Shown here: piece by piece, positions 50,043-58,642 of the stretch | Numbering within the stretch: the stretch's first letter is position 1 | Layout: each line of letters starts with the position of its first letter | NCBI RefSeq assembly: GCF_003319175.1 | Contig: NZ_QOHK01000004.1 | Span: forward strand, 248,001 to 312,000 | Reading direction: 5' to 3' | DNA: 64,000 nucleotides | From: Blastococcus sp. TF02-8 | Lineage (GTDB): Bacteria; Actinomycetota; Actinomycetes; Mycobacteriales; Geodermatophilaceae | The notes under the pieces: generated by a model | Told to the model about the DNA's origin: nothing | Database searches by the model: none | What the model saw: only the letters and a program-made list of their open reading frames with translations | Translations under genes and position numbers: made by a program

Positions 50043-50786
50043 ATGAAAGCCGAGGCGGTGAGACGTCCGTCGCAGGTCGGAGCCCCGCACGACAAGATCG
50101 CGCAGGAACGGCACCGGCGCGACTCGAAGGCGCCCGGTACCCGCGATCGGCGGAACTCACGCTGGGACGAGCACCGCCGTGCGCGGCGCGAGCAGCTGGT
50201 CAACGCCGCGCTGTCCGCCGTCGGCCGGCACGGCTCCGGCGTCGGCATGGAGGAGATCGCCGCCGAGGCGGGCACCAGCAAGACCGTCGTCTACCGGCAC
50301 TTCGCCGACCGGTCGGCCCTGCACGACGCCGTCTGCAGCCGGGTCGCAGCAGGGCTCCTGCCCCGCCTGCAGGACGCCATGGCCGGCAACGACGACCCCC
50401 GGCAGATGACCGCCGCGGCGATCGACACCTACCTGGCCTTCCTGGAGGCCGATCCCGAGGTCTACCGCTTCGTCGTCACCCCGCAGCCCGGCGGCGACAC
50501 CGTCGACCCCGTGGCGACCCTGGCCGACCTCGTCGGCGACCAGGCCGCCTCGCTCATGGCGGTCGCCCTCGCACGTGCCGGCCGCGATCCCGCGGCCGCC
50601 GGCGCCTGGGGTCACGGCCTCGTCGGCCTGGTCCGCTCCGCCGCCGACTGGTGGCTTCGCTCCGGGCGCCTCATGCTCCGCACCGAGCTCGCCGCACACC
50701 TGACCGATCTCGCCTGGGCCGGAGTGTCCGGCGTCGTGACCCAGCCACCCCACAGCGGGGCCCCCCGCAACGAGGAGGAACAGTGA
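50043..50786 (+). CDS. TetR family regulator of the fad genes
   Basis: A 247-residue repressor. A long basic N-terminal tail (MKAEAVRRPSQVGAPHDKIA) precedes the helix-turn-helix GVGMEEIAAEAGTSKTVVYR. Its last four bases overlap the fadE5 start (GTGA), and it is divergent from fadA2, so it most likely senses an acyl-CoA and controls both units. A TetR gene lies in the corresponding mycobacterial region. Confidence 0.85.
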   Translation: MKAEAVRRPSQVGAPHDKIAQERHRRDSKAPGTRDRRNSRWDEHRRARREQLVNAALSAVGRHGSGVGMEEIAAEAGTSKTVVYRHFADRSALHDAVCSRVAAGLLPRLQDAMAGNDDPRQMTAAAIDTYLAFLEADPEVYRFVVTPQPGGDTVDPVATLADLVGDQAASLMAVALARAGRDPAAAGAWGHGLVGLVRSAADWWLRSGRLMLRTELAAHLTDLAWAGVSGVVTQPPHSGAPRNEEEQ

Positions 50787-52834
50787 CCAGCACCCTGCCA
50801 GCGTCGGTCGACCCGAAGGTCCTCCAGGAGGCGCTCGACGGCCGGTGGGCACACGTCCGCCGGGACGCCCGCGAAAACCTCGGCGACCAGGACTTCCTGC
50901 CGGTCTACGGCGAGTCCATGGCCGAGGCCCGTGAGCGCGTCACCCGGGCGGCCAAGGCACTGGCCGACTCCGGCCGCGTCGGCTTCGGCTTCCCCAAGGA
51001 GTACGGCGGCGAGGCCGACTCCGGCGCCTCGGTGACCTCCATCGAGATGCTCGCCTTCGCCGACCTCTCGCTCATGGTCAAGGCCGGCGTGCAGTGGGGC
51101 CTGTTCGGGGGCGCGCTGGAGCTCCTCGGCACGCGCAAGCACCACGACCAGTACCTGCGCGACGTCATGACCTTCGACCTGCCCGGCTGCTTCGCCATGA
51201 CCGAGACCGGTCACGGCTCCGACGTCCAGCAGCTGCGGACGACGTGCACCTACGACCCGGAGACGCAGACGTTCGACCTGAACACCCCGCACCAGGCCGC
51301 GCGCAAGGACTACATCGGCAACGCGGCCAAGGACGGGCGGATGGCCGTCGTCTTCGCCCAGCTGGTCACCCAGGGCAAGAACCACGGCGTGCACGCCTGG
51401 CTCGTGCCGATCCGCGACGAGCAGGGCAACGCGCTGCCCGGCGTCACCATCGGCGACGACGGCCCCAAGGCCGGCCTGATCGGCGTCGACAACGGCCGGC
51501 TCTCCTTCGACCACGTCTCCGTACCGCGCGAGATGCTGCTCGACCGCTACGGCCAGGTCGCCGAGGACGGCACCTACACCTCCAGCATCGAGAACGAGAC
51601 CCGCCGCTTCTTCACGATGCTGGGCACCCTGGTGCGCGGCCGGGTGAGCGTCGGCGGCTCCGCCGGGTCGGCCACCAAGCTGGCCCTCGACATCGCCGTC
51701 CGGTACGGCGACGTGCGGCGGCAGTTCGCCGCCCCCGGCGACGACCGCGAGATCGTCATCAACGACTACCTCGTGCACCAGCGGAAGCTGCTGCCGGCGC
51801 TGGCCAAGAGCTACGCGCTGCACTTCGCGCAGGGCGAGCTCGTGTCCACCATGCACGACGTGCAGACCGCCGTGCACGTGCACGGGCAGGAGATCGACGA
51901 GCAGGCCCAGCGGGAGCTGGAGTCACGCGCCGCCGGGCTCAAGGTGGCCCAGACCGCGCACGCCACCGCGACCATCCAGATGTGCCGCGAGGCCTGCGGC
52001 GGCGCCGGCTACCTGCAGGAGAACCGGCTCCCCCACCTCAAGGCCGACACCGACGTCTTCACCACGTTCGAGGGCGACAACACCGTCCTGCTGCAGCTCG
52101 TCGCCAAGGGCCTGCTGACCGGCTACCGCGACAACTTCGGCTCGCTCGACGGCTGGGGCCGGGTCGGCTTCGTCGCCGACATGGTCCGCGAGACGGTGCT
52201 GGAGCGCACCGCCGCGCGGGCGCTGATCCAGCGGCTCGTCGACGCCGTCCCCGGCCGGGACGACGAGGTCCCGATGCTCGACCGCGGCTGGCAGCTGAAG
52301 ATGTTCGAGTTCCGCGAGAAGCACTCGCTCGAGGGCGCGATCCGCCGGCTGCGGAAGAACTCGACGACCGAGGGCATGGCCCCGTTCGACATGTTCAACT
52401 CGGTGCAGGACCACGTGCTCAAGTCGGCCCAGACGCACATCGAGCGGATCGTGCTCGAGGCGTTCGTGGCCGGCGTGGACCGGGTCGACGACCCGTCCGG
52501 CAAGGAACTGCTCGACAAGCTGTGCGACCTGTACGCCCTCTCGACCATCGAGGCGGACAAGGCGTGGTTCCTCGAGCACGGCCAGCTGACGCCGGCGCGC
52601 GCGAAGACGCTCACCTCGACGGTGAACCAGCTGCTGCGCGAGCTGCGCCCGCACATGATCACGCTGGTCGACGCGTTCGCCATCCCGGCGGACTGGAAGG
52701 CCGCGGCGATCCTCGAGGAGGAAGGTGATCGCCAGGAGGCCATGGCCGCCCGCGACGCCGAGCTCCGGGTGATCAACGGCCAGGACACGCCCGACGGGAC
52801 CGCCACCGACGTGGACGTGCCCCCGGGCCAGTGA
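50783..52834 (+). CDS. fadE5: acyl-CoA dehydrogenase (FadE5-like)
   Basis: A 683-residue acyl-CoA dehydrogenase of the long FadE5 type, with an acyl-CoA oxidase-like C-terminal extension (from about 450). GTG at 50783 follows GAGGAGGAA. FAD and substrate contacts are in CFAMTETGHGSDVQQLRTTC; the catalytic Glu is in FTTFEGDNTVLLQLVAKGLL. It is the mycobacterial Rv0244c counterpart, broad in chain length there. It forms an operon with tetR and is divergent from fadA2-fabG4-htdX, so the cluster supplies all four steps of an acyl-CoA cycle. Confidence 0.92.
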   Translation: MTSTLPASVDPKVLQEALDGRWAHVRRDARENLGDQDFLPVYGESMAEARERVTRAAKALADSGRVGFGFPKEYGGEADSGASVTSIEMLAFADLSLMVKAGVQWGLFGGALELLGTRKHHDQYLRDVMTFDLPGCFAMTETGHGSDVQQLRTTCTYDPETQTFDLNTPHQAARKDYIGNAAKDGRMAVVFAQLVTQGKNHGVHAWLVPIRDEQGNALPGVTIGDDGPKAGLIGVDNGRLSFDHVSVPREMLLDRYGQVAEDGTYTSSIENETRRFFTMLGTLVRGRVSVGGSAGSATKLALDIAVRYGDVRRQFAAPGDDREIVINDYLVHQRKLLPALAKSYALHFAQGELVSTMHDVQTAVHVHGQEIDEQAQRELESRAAGLKVAQTAHATATIQMCREACGGAGYLQENRLPHLKADTDVFTTFEGDNTVLLQLVAKGLLTGYRDNFGSLDGWGRVGFVADMVRETVLERTAARALIQRLVDAVPGRDDEVPMLDRGWQLKMFEFREKHSLEGAIRRLRKNSTTEGMAPFDMFNSVQDHVLKSAQTHIERIVLEAFVAGVDRVDDPSGKELLDKLCDLYALSTIEADKAWFLEHGQLTPARAKTLTSTVNQLLRELRPHMITLVDAFAIPADWKAAAILEEEGDRQEAMAARDAELRVINGQDTPDGTATDVDVPPGQ

Positions 52835-52839
52835 AAGGA

Positions 52840-52891
52840 CCCCGTCGCCCCCCACCTTTCGCTCCGCTCACGGCGGGACCCTGCGACGGGG
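52840..52891. terminator. possible terminator after fadE5
   Basis: CCCCGTCGC (52840-52848) and GCGACGGGG (52883-52891) can pair across 34 bases, 5 bp after the fadE5 stop. The spacer CTCACGGCGGG is similar to that downstream of the acyl-CoA ligase at 63630. Confidence 0.45.
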
Positions 52892-52929
52892 CCGGTTCCA
52901 GAACGTCACCACCTGGAGAATGAGCAGCC

Positions 52930-53613
52930 GTGGAGATCCTCGCGGCGGCCGAAGCGCTGCACGTGCCGGCTGCCGTCGACCTCGCGGCGATCGTGATCGG
53001 CGCCCTCACGGGCGGTCTGCTGGCCGCCCGCGAGGGCTTCGCCGTCTCCGGGGTGCTGCTCCTGGCGGTCTGCGGCGGGCTCGGTGGCGGGCTGATCCGC
53101 GACGTCCTGCTCGCCGAGGGTCCGCCGGTGGCGCTGACCAACCAGGCCTACCTGCCGACGGTCGCGATCACCGCGATGATCACCTTCTACTTCTCCGGCT
53201 GGCTCTCCCGCCTCACCGGGCTGCTCGTCGTCCTGGACGCCGTCACGCTCGGGTTCTTCACCGTCATCGGTGCCCAGAAGGCCCAGCTGGCCGAGCTGCC
53301 CAGCGCCTCGGTCGTCTTCGTCGGAACCGCGACTGCCATCGGCGGCGCGATCTTCCGCGACGTCCTGCTCGCCCAGCGCGCGGAGATCGTGCAGCCCGGC
53401 CCGTACAACGCCGTCGCCGCGCTGATCGGGGCCACCGCGCTCACCCTGCTCGCCGGCCCGCTCGACCTCGGCCCGCTCCCGGTGGCCGGCCTGGTCATCA
53501 CGCTCGTGGCGGTGCTGCGGGTGCTGTCGGTGTGGCGCGGCTGGGAGGCGCCGGTCGCGGTCGACCTGCCCCAGCGCGCCCGCGGGCGCCTCGACCGACG
53601 TCGGCGCGGCTGA
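52930..53613 (+). CDS. TRIC-type cation channel (UPF0126 / YadS-like)
   Basis: A 227-residue, seven-helix protein from the GTG at 52930. Two tandem UPF0126 repeats are visible, each with a GG(L)IRDVLL-type motif: GGLGGGLIRDVLLAEG and GGAIFRDVLLAQRAEI. This is the fold of trimeric intracellular cation channels (older name glycine transporter domain). The predicted role is potassium counter-ion flux. It converges with the PP2C gene (2 bp between stops). Confidence 0.85.
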   Translation: MEILAAAEALHVPAAVDLAAIVIGALTGGLLAAREGFAVSGVLLLAVCGGLGGGLIRDVLLAEGPPVALTNQAYLPTVAITAMITFYFSGWLSRLTGLLVVLDAVTLGFFTVIGAQKAQLAELPSASVVFVGTATAIGGAIFRDVLLAQRAEIVQPGPYNAVAALIGATALTLLAGPLDLGPLPVAGLVITLVAVLRVLSVWRGWEAPVAVDLPQRARGRLDRRRRG

Positions 53614-53615
53614 CC

Positions 53616-56348
53616 TCAGGCCTCGGGGCGCAGGCGGACGGCGAGGACGGCGACGTCGTCCTCCGCGCCGGGCAGGAACATCTGGTCCAGCACCCGGTCG
53701 CAGAGCTCGTCCAGCGGCAGCCCGGCGCACTCGCCGAGCACCTGGAGCAGCTGCTCGGTCCCGGCGTCGATGTCGCGGTCCCGGCGCTCCACCAGCCCGT
53801 CGGTGTAGAGCAGCACGGTCGAGCCCGGCGCCAGCACCGCGACGTGGTCCTCGCGCACCGTCTCCGGCGCCACGCCCAGCAGCAGGTCTGCCTGCTTGCC
53901 GTCCAGCAGCACCACGCTGCCGTCGGAGGCGAGCAGCACCGGCGGCGGGTGCCCGGCGTTCGCCCAGCGCAGCCGCATCCGCCCGGCGTCGTCCTCCGGG
54001 TCGGGCTCCAGGTGGGCCACCAGCGCGGTGGCCATCGTGTCCAGCGCCAGCCCCTGCACCGCCCGGTCGAGCTCGGACAGGACCTCGGCCGGGGAGCCCC
54101 CGCTGGAGTAGCTGATGCCGCGCAGCAGGCCGCGCACCTGGCCCATCGCCGCGGCGGCACGGGTGTCGTGCCCGACGACGTCGCCGATGGCCAGCGCCGT
54201 CGCGCCGTCCCGCTGCAGGAACGCGTCGTACCAGTCGCCACCGATCTCGGCACCCTCGGCGGCCGGCACGTACCGGACGACGATCTCGCAGTGCTCCGGC
54301 TGCGGCGGATCGGTCAGCATGCTGCGCTGCAGTGCGTCCGCGAGATCGCGCTGCTGGCTGTACAACCGCGCCTGGTGCAGGGCCAGCCCGGCACGACGGC
54401 CGATCTCGACGGCGGTGTCCACCTCAGCCTGCCCCAGCGCCTGCCGGCCCTCGCGGGTGAACAGGCCCATCGCCCCCAGCGCCTGACCGCGCGACATCAG
54501 CGGGACCACGACGCAGGAGCCGGCGCCCAGGCGGGCGAACCGCTCCCGCGCCGCCGGGTCGGGCAGCGCCTGCGTCACGTGGTCCCAGTCGATCTGCGGC
54601 ATGAGCACCGGGCGACCGGTCTCGGTGACGGTGCGGGCCGCGGCCTCGTCGGTCATCACGGAGAGCATCAACCGCGCGTACTCCTCGACCTCCGCGCGGC
54701 GCTCCGGGTCGCGGTGGCCGGTGGCGACGTCGTGCAGCCGCCCCTGCTCGTCGGTGACGACGATCCAGCACCAGTCACCCAGGTCGGGCACCACCAGGGA
54801 GGCCAGCTGCTCGATCTGCTGGTCGATCTCCAGCGTCCCGGAGAGCACCCGCCCCGCCTCGGCGAGCAGGCGCAGCCGCTGGTTGGCCTCCGACATGGCG
54901 GCGACGGCGGCGTCGCGCTGGCTGTCGGCCCGGAGGCGGGAGACGGTCAGGGCGATCTGCGCGGCCAGCGCCTCGAGCACCTCGACGTCGTCGCCGACGA
55001 ACTCGTGCTCCACGGTCCAGACGGCGAGGAACGTGCCGAGCACCCGGCCCTCGACGCGCAGCGGCACCGCGGCGACCGCGCGCAGCCCCAGCAGCTCGAC
55101 CACGGGCTGCAGGGCGGGGAAACGCGCCACCGCTGCCGGCATGTCGCTCAGCAGCAGGCGGCGTCCGTGCAGGGCGACGTGCTGCGCGGGGAGGGCGTCG
55201 TCCAGCGGCAGGACCACGCCGTCGCCCAGGCCGGGCAGCCCGCCGCGCACGCGGGCGAGCAGGTTCTCGGTCATGTGCAGGCGCAGCGGGCCGCCCGGCG
55301 AGTCGAAGATGGCCAGCCCGCTGGACTGGGCGCCGATCACCTGGGCGCCGCGCAGCACGACCTCGGCGAGGTCCTGCATGCGCGCGGCGTTGGCCAGCTC
55401 CGCGGCCACCTCGGCGATCGCGGCCGCCCGCTGGACGGCGGTGAGCCGCTGCTCGGCCTGGCCGCGGGCCTCGGTGATGTCCAGCGCCGTGCCGAGCACC
55501 CGCGCCGGCGCCCCGCTGGCGTCGGCCACCACGCGGCCGCGGGCCAGCACCCAGCGGACGACGCCGTCCTCGCGCAGCGCGCGGAACTCCACGCTGTAGT
55601 CGGCGCGCTCCTCGACCGCGAGCCGCATCGCCTCCGCGATGGCCGCGTGGTCGTCGGGGTGGACGTGGGAGCCGAGGACGTCGTCGAGGGAGTTGAGGTC
55701 GACGGCGGAGTCCAGCCCGAAGATCGCCGCGCAGCGGTCGTCCCAGTGGATGGTCTCGGTGCGCAGGTCGCGCTCCCAGATGCCGACCGAGCTGGCCTCC
55801 AGGGCCACCTCGAGCCAGGCGCGGGAGGTGCCGACGGCCGACTGGGCGGCGGAGAGCTCCAGCTCGGCGACGACGGAGGCCGCCAGCTGCTCGAGCAACT
55901 GGGTCGCGTCGCTGGTCCAGTCCCGCGGCGCCGGGTCGTACACCGCGAGCGCGCCCACGACCTGGCCGGACGCCGCGACGAGCGGCGCACCGAGGTAGGA
56001 GAGCACCTCGCCCGAGGTGACGGCGGGCAGCTCCCCGACACGCGCGTCGTCCCGTGCCGAGGGGATCACCAGCGGCGCTCGCTGGCGCACCGTGATCGCC
56101 GACAACGCGCCGGTGAGCAGCGCCGGGCCGCCCACGACACCGGCCGGCAGCCCGTACCCGCCGACGACGACGTCGTGGTCGGTGAACAGCGTGACCTTCG
56201 CGTGCCCGACCCCCAGCACGCGGGCGGTCAGCGCGGAGAGCCGGTCGAACGCGGCCGGGCCGGGGACCTCCAGGAGCAGCCGGCGGGCGGCCGCGATGCG
56301 GAGCGGATCGGTCAGCGGATCGGCGGGCGCGTGGTCGGACGTGGACAT
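53616..56348 (-). CDS. GAF-PAS-GAF-GAF SpoIIE-type protein phosphatase
   Basis: A 910-residue cytoplasmic sensor phosphatase. ATG at 56348 follows GGAGGGAG. GAF 1 covers about residues 20-160, PAS about 175-300 (WERDLRTETIHWDDRCAAIF), GAF 2 about 310-470, GAF 3 about 495-665. The C-terminal PP2C/SpoIIE domain (about 680-905) has EIGGDWYDAF, IGDVVGHDTRAAAAMGQVRG, ANAGHPPPVLL and LYTDGLVERRDRDID with the metal-binding Asp residues. Such proteins dephosphorylate anti-anti-sigma factors and switch on stress sigma factors. No anti-sigma gene is adjacent. It is divergent from the EAL gene across 165 bp. Confidence 0.9.
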   Translation of the reverse strand: MSTSDHAPADPLTDPLRIAAARRLLLEVPGPAAFDRLSALTARVLGVGHAKVTLFTDHDVVVGGYGLPAGVVGGPALLTGALSAITVRQRAPLVIPSARDDARVGELPAVTSGEVLSYLGAPLVAASGQVVGALAVYDPAPRDWTSDATQLLEQLAASVVAELELSAAQSAVGTSRAWLEVALEASSVGIWERDLRTETIHWDDRCAAIFGLDSAVDLNSLDDVLGSHVHPDDHAAIAEAMRLAVEERADYSVEFRALREDGVVRWVLARGRVVADASGAPARVLGTALDITEARGQAEQRLTAVQRAAAIAEVAAELANAARMQDLAEVVLRGAQVIGAQSSGLAIFDSPGGPLRLHMTENLLARVRGGLPGLGDGVVLPLDDALPAQHVALHGRRLLLSDMPAAVARFPALQPVVELLGLRAVAAVPLRVEGRVLGTFLAVWTVEHEFVGDDVEVLEALAAQIALTVSRLRADSQRDAAVAAMSEANQRLRLLAEAGRVLSGTLEIDQQIEQLASLVVPDLGDWCWIVVTDEQGRLHDVATGHRDPERRAEVEEYARLMLSVMTDEAAARTVTETGRPVLMPQIDWDHVTQALPDPAARERFARLGAGSCVVVPLMSRGQALGAMGLFTREGRQALGQAEVDTAVEIGRRAGLALHQARLYSQQRDLADALQRSMLTDPPQPEHCEIVVRYVPAAEGAEIGGDWYDAFLQRDGATALAIGDVVGHDTRAAAAMGQVRGLLRGISYSSGGSPAEVLSELDRAVQGLALDTMATALVAHLEPDPEDDAGRMRLRWANAGHPPPVLLASDGSVVLLDGKQADLLLGVAPETVREDHVAVLAPGSTVLLYTDGLVERRDRDIDAGTEQLLQVLGECAGLPLDELCDRVLDQMFLPGAEDDVAVLAVRLRPEA

Positions 56349-56513
56349 CGCGCTCCCTCCGCCGATTCGCGACCGGCCGGGTGCCGTCGCAGGCACATGC
56401 TTCCACGCGCGCCCTCGCGGCCGGGGATCGGCGGGGCCGCAGCAGCGTGCCCCGGGAGGGTGAGAGCCGGGAAATGGGTCAAGGAACCAGCGCCGCGGAC
56501 CGATGCACTCACC

Positions 56514-57611
56514 ATGATCGGCACGCGGGAGACCCGCCTCCCCGACTGCCGACCACTGCTGGCCGGTCCCGACGACCTGTCACTGGTCTTCCAGCCGATC
56601 GTCGACCTGGCCGCCGCCGCCGTGGCCGGGTACGAGGCGCTGGCGCGGTTCCCCGGCGCCGCGGGCCCCGACGTCTGGTTCGCCGCGGCCGCCGAGGCAG
56701 GCATCGCGCCCGAGCTCGAGGCGCTGGCCATCCACAAGGCGCTGGCCGCCGTCGACGGGCTGCCCCCCAACACCTTCCTGACCGTCAACGTCAGCCCGCA
56801 CCTGCTCGGCACCGTCCCCGTGCAGCGCGCTCTCGCCTCCCGCGACGATCTGCACCGCGTCGTCGTCGAGCTCACCGAGCACACGCCGGTCGACGACCAG
56901 ACCTACCTGCGCCGGCAGACGGAGGCACTGCGCGAGCGCGGCGCGCTCATCGCGCTCGACGACACCGGCAGCGGCTACTCCGGGCTGCAGCAGATGGCCT
57001 CCGTGCGCCCCCAGATGGTGAAGCTGGACCGCTCGCTGGTCGCCGACGTCGACACCGACCCGGTGCGGATGGCGCTGGCCGAGATGGTCGGCGAGTTCGC
57101 CGGCAAGATCGACGCCTGGCTGCTGGCCGAGGGCATCGAGACCCCCGCCGAGCTGGCCGCCTTCAGCCGACTCGGCGTCCCGCTGGCACAGGGGTGGCTG
57201 CTCGGCCGGCCCGCCCCCGAGTTCCTGCCCCTGGCCCCCGAGGTGGAGCAGCTGGTGCGCACCCAGGTCGCGCGCGCCCGGCTCACCGACAGCGTGGCCA
57301 GCCTGCTGCGCCCGGTGCGCCAGTGCGTGCTCGGCGAGGAGGCCCCCGACGTTCCCCCGGTGGTGCTCGTCGGCCCGCACGGCGAGCCCGCGGCCCTGCT
57401 GCTGAGCGACCCCCGGACGCTGGAGGTCTACCAGGCCCCCGTGTCGCTGCGGGTCCACCCCTCCACCGACATCTGCGACGCGCTGCAGCGGGCCCTCACC
57501 CGCCCTCCGGCGCAGCGATTCGACCCCGTGGTGTGCACCGACCCCACCGGCCACGTGCTCGGGCTGCTGCGCCTCGAGGACCTCGCCGCGGCGGCACGTC
57601 GCCCCCGCTGA
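56514..57611 (+). CDS. EAL-domain c-di-GMP phosphodiesterase with C-terminal extension
   Basis: A 365-residue protein. The EAL domain (about 20-245) looks complete: YEALARFP, NVSPHLLG, VVELTEHT, LDDTGSGYSGL, VKLDRSLV, LLAEGIET. It should linearise c-di-GMP. Residues about 255-360 form a second small domain (VVLVGPHGEPAALLLSDPRT, VLGLLRLEDLAAAA) that looks like a pair of CBS-like units, possibly nucleotide-sensing. There is no membrane segment. It lies divergent from the SpoIIE phosphatase and 64 bp before the DUF1059 gene. Confidence 0.88.
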   Translation: MIGTRETRLPDCRPLLAGPDDLSLVFQPIVDLAAAAVAGYEALARFPGAAGPDVWFAAAAEAGIAPELEALAIHKALAAVDGLPPNTFLTVNVSPHLLGTVPVQRALASRDDLHRVVVELTEHTPVDDQTYLRRQTEALRERGALIALDDTGSGYSGLQQMASVRPQMVKLDRSLVADVDTDPVRMALAEMVGEFAGKIDAWLLAEGIETPAELAAFSRLGVPLAQGWLLGRPAPEFLPLAPEVEQLVRTQVARARLTDSVASLLRPVRQCVLGEEAPDVPPVVLVGPHGEPAALLLSDPRTLEVYQAPVSLRVHPSTDICDALQRALTRPPAQRFDPVVCTDPTGHVLGLLRLEDLAAAARRPR

Positions 57612-57675
57612 CCCAGACCCCCGGCCGCCGCCTGGCGGTCCGGCGCCGACGCACCACCGACAAGGAGTCCATCCC

Positions 57676-57855
57676 ATGAAGCGCTTCGCCTGCGGCGACA
57701 TCATCCCCGGCTGCGACGCCACGTTCACCGCCGCCGACGAGGACGGCATCTTCGCGCAGGCCGCGCCGCACGCGGCCGCAGAGCACGGCATCACGGCCGA
57801 CCAGATCACCCCGGAGCTCCTGGACCGCTTCCGCGCGGCCATGACCACCATCTGA
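57676..57855 (+). CDS. DUF1059 small protein
   Basis: A 59-residue protein, MKRFACGDIIPGCDATFTAA followed by EDGIFAQAAPHAAAEHGI. The MKxxxCGDxxPGC start is the hallmark of DUF1059, a small widely distributed family of unknown function in actinobacteria and archaea; Cys6 and Cys13 may bind metal. AAGGAG precedes the ATG. It likely shares a transcript with the EAL gene and is followed by a strong terminator. Confidence 0.88.
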   Translation: MKRFACGDIIPGCDATFTAADEDGIFAQAAPHAAAEHGITADQITPELLDRFRAAMTTI

Positions 57856-57869
57856 CGTCTCGACGGCCC

Positions 57870-57907
57870 GTCGGGGGGTGGTGGCCTGCTGGCCACCACC
57901 CCCCGAC
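57870..57907 (+). terminator. strong 17-bp terminator hairpin
   Basis: GTCGGGGGGTGGTGGCC, loop TGCT, and the exact complement, 14 bp after the DUF1059 stop. Confidence 0.85.
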
Positions 57908-58191
57908 CTGTTTCCGCTGGTCGGGTGCGGGGTGCCGCGGGGCCGCGCGGGGTGGGACGGGTGTGACCTCCCGGGCCTCCTGGGCCGGTTCCCGGCACCC
58001 CCCGCTGGTCTTTTGTCCGGGCGACATGGCAGCGTTCCTCCCGATCCGGCTCCCTTCCGGGGGTCGGGCGCCCGATCGCGGTGCGCTACCGCGCGCCGAC
58101 CCGGGCCCTCTCCGACGCCCCGCGCGCCGGAGGGAACGAGCCGGCTGAGTGCCGAACCCATGGCACCGCCACCGCCTACGAGAGGAAGCAC
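57908..58191 (+). other. 284-bp leader region of the HU gene
   Basis: No gene. It holds the promoter and 5' leader of the HU gene; AGAGGAAGC at 58181 is the ribosome site. The G/C-rich repeated CGGGCC and CCCGG motifs allow several alternative folds. I cannot place a promoter with confidence. Confidence 0.4.
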
Positions 58192-58476
58192 ATGAACAAG
58201 GCCGAACTGGTCTCCGCCATCGCCAAGCGCGCCGATGTCCCCGCCTCGACCGTGGACTCCGTCCTCGCCGGGCTGCAGGACGAGCTCGTCGACGCCATCA
58301 CCCGCGGCGAGAAGGTCGCCGTCTCCGGCCTCCTGACCGTCGAGCGCACCCAGCGCTCCGCGCGCACCGGCCGCAACCCGCAGACCGGCGAGTCGATCGA
58401 CATCCCGGCCGCCAACACCGTCAAGGTGACCGCGGGCTCCAACCTGAAGAAGGCCGCGAGCTCCGTCCCGGTCTGA
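58192..58476 (+). CDS. hup: HU-like nucleoid protein
   Basis: A 94-residue HU/IHF protein: MNKAELVSAIAKRADVPAST, then EKVAVSGLLTVERTQRSART and GRNPQTGESIDIPA, the DNA-gripping beta arm. It lacks the long Lys/Ala-rich tail of the main actinobacterial HupB, so it is a short HU and may be a second paralogue. It bends DNA and compacts the nucleoid. Monocistronic. Confidence 0.92.
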   Translation: MNKAELVSAIAKRADVPASTVDSVLAGLQDELVDAITRGEKVAVSGLLTVERTQRSARTGRNPQTGESIDIPAANTVKVTAGSNLKKAASSVPV

Positions 58477-58642
58477 TCGGCGCCGCGCCGGTAGGCAGTC
58501 GTCGACCGGCACCTCGCACCGAACCGCCTCCGCCGCCGGCGGACGCCGAGACCCCTGTGCCCCGGCTCACAACGAGGTGAGCCAGGATGCCGGTCGAGGC
58601 GTCGTCCGGCGGCGGACGGCGTTCCGGGACCTGGAGGTGCGC

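Noticed and set aside
52920-57611. Open frame of about 1560 codons across TRIC, PP2C and EAL genes
   Set aside because: Only the part from 56514 is real; the rest is antisense to the PP2C gene.
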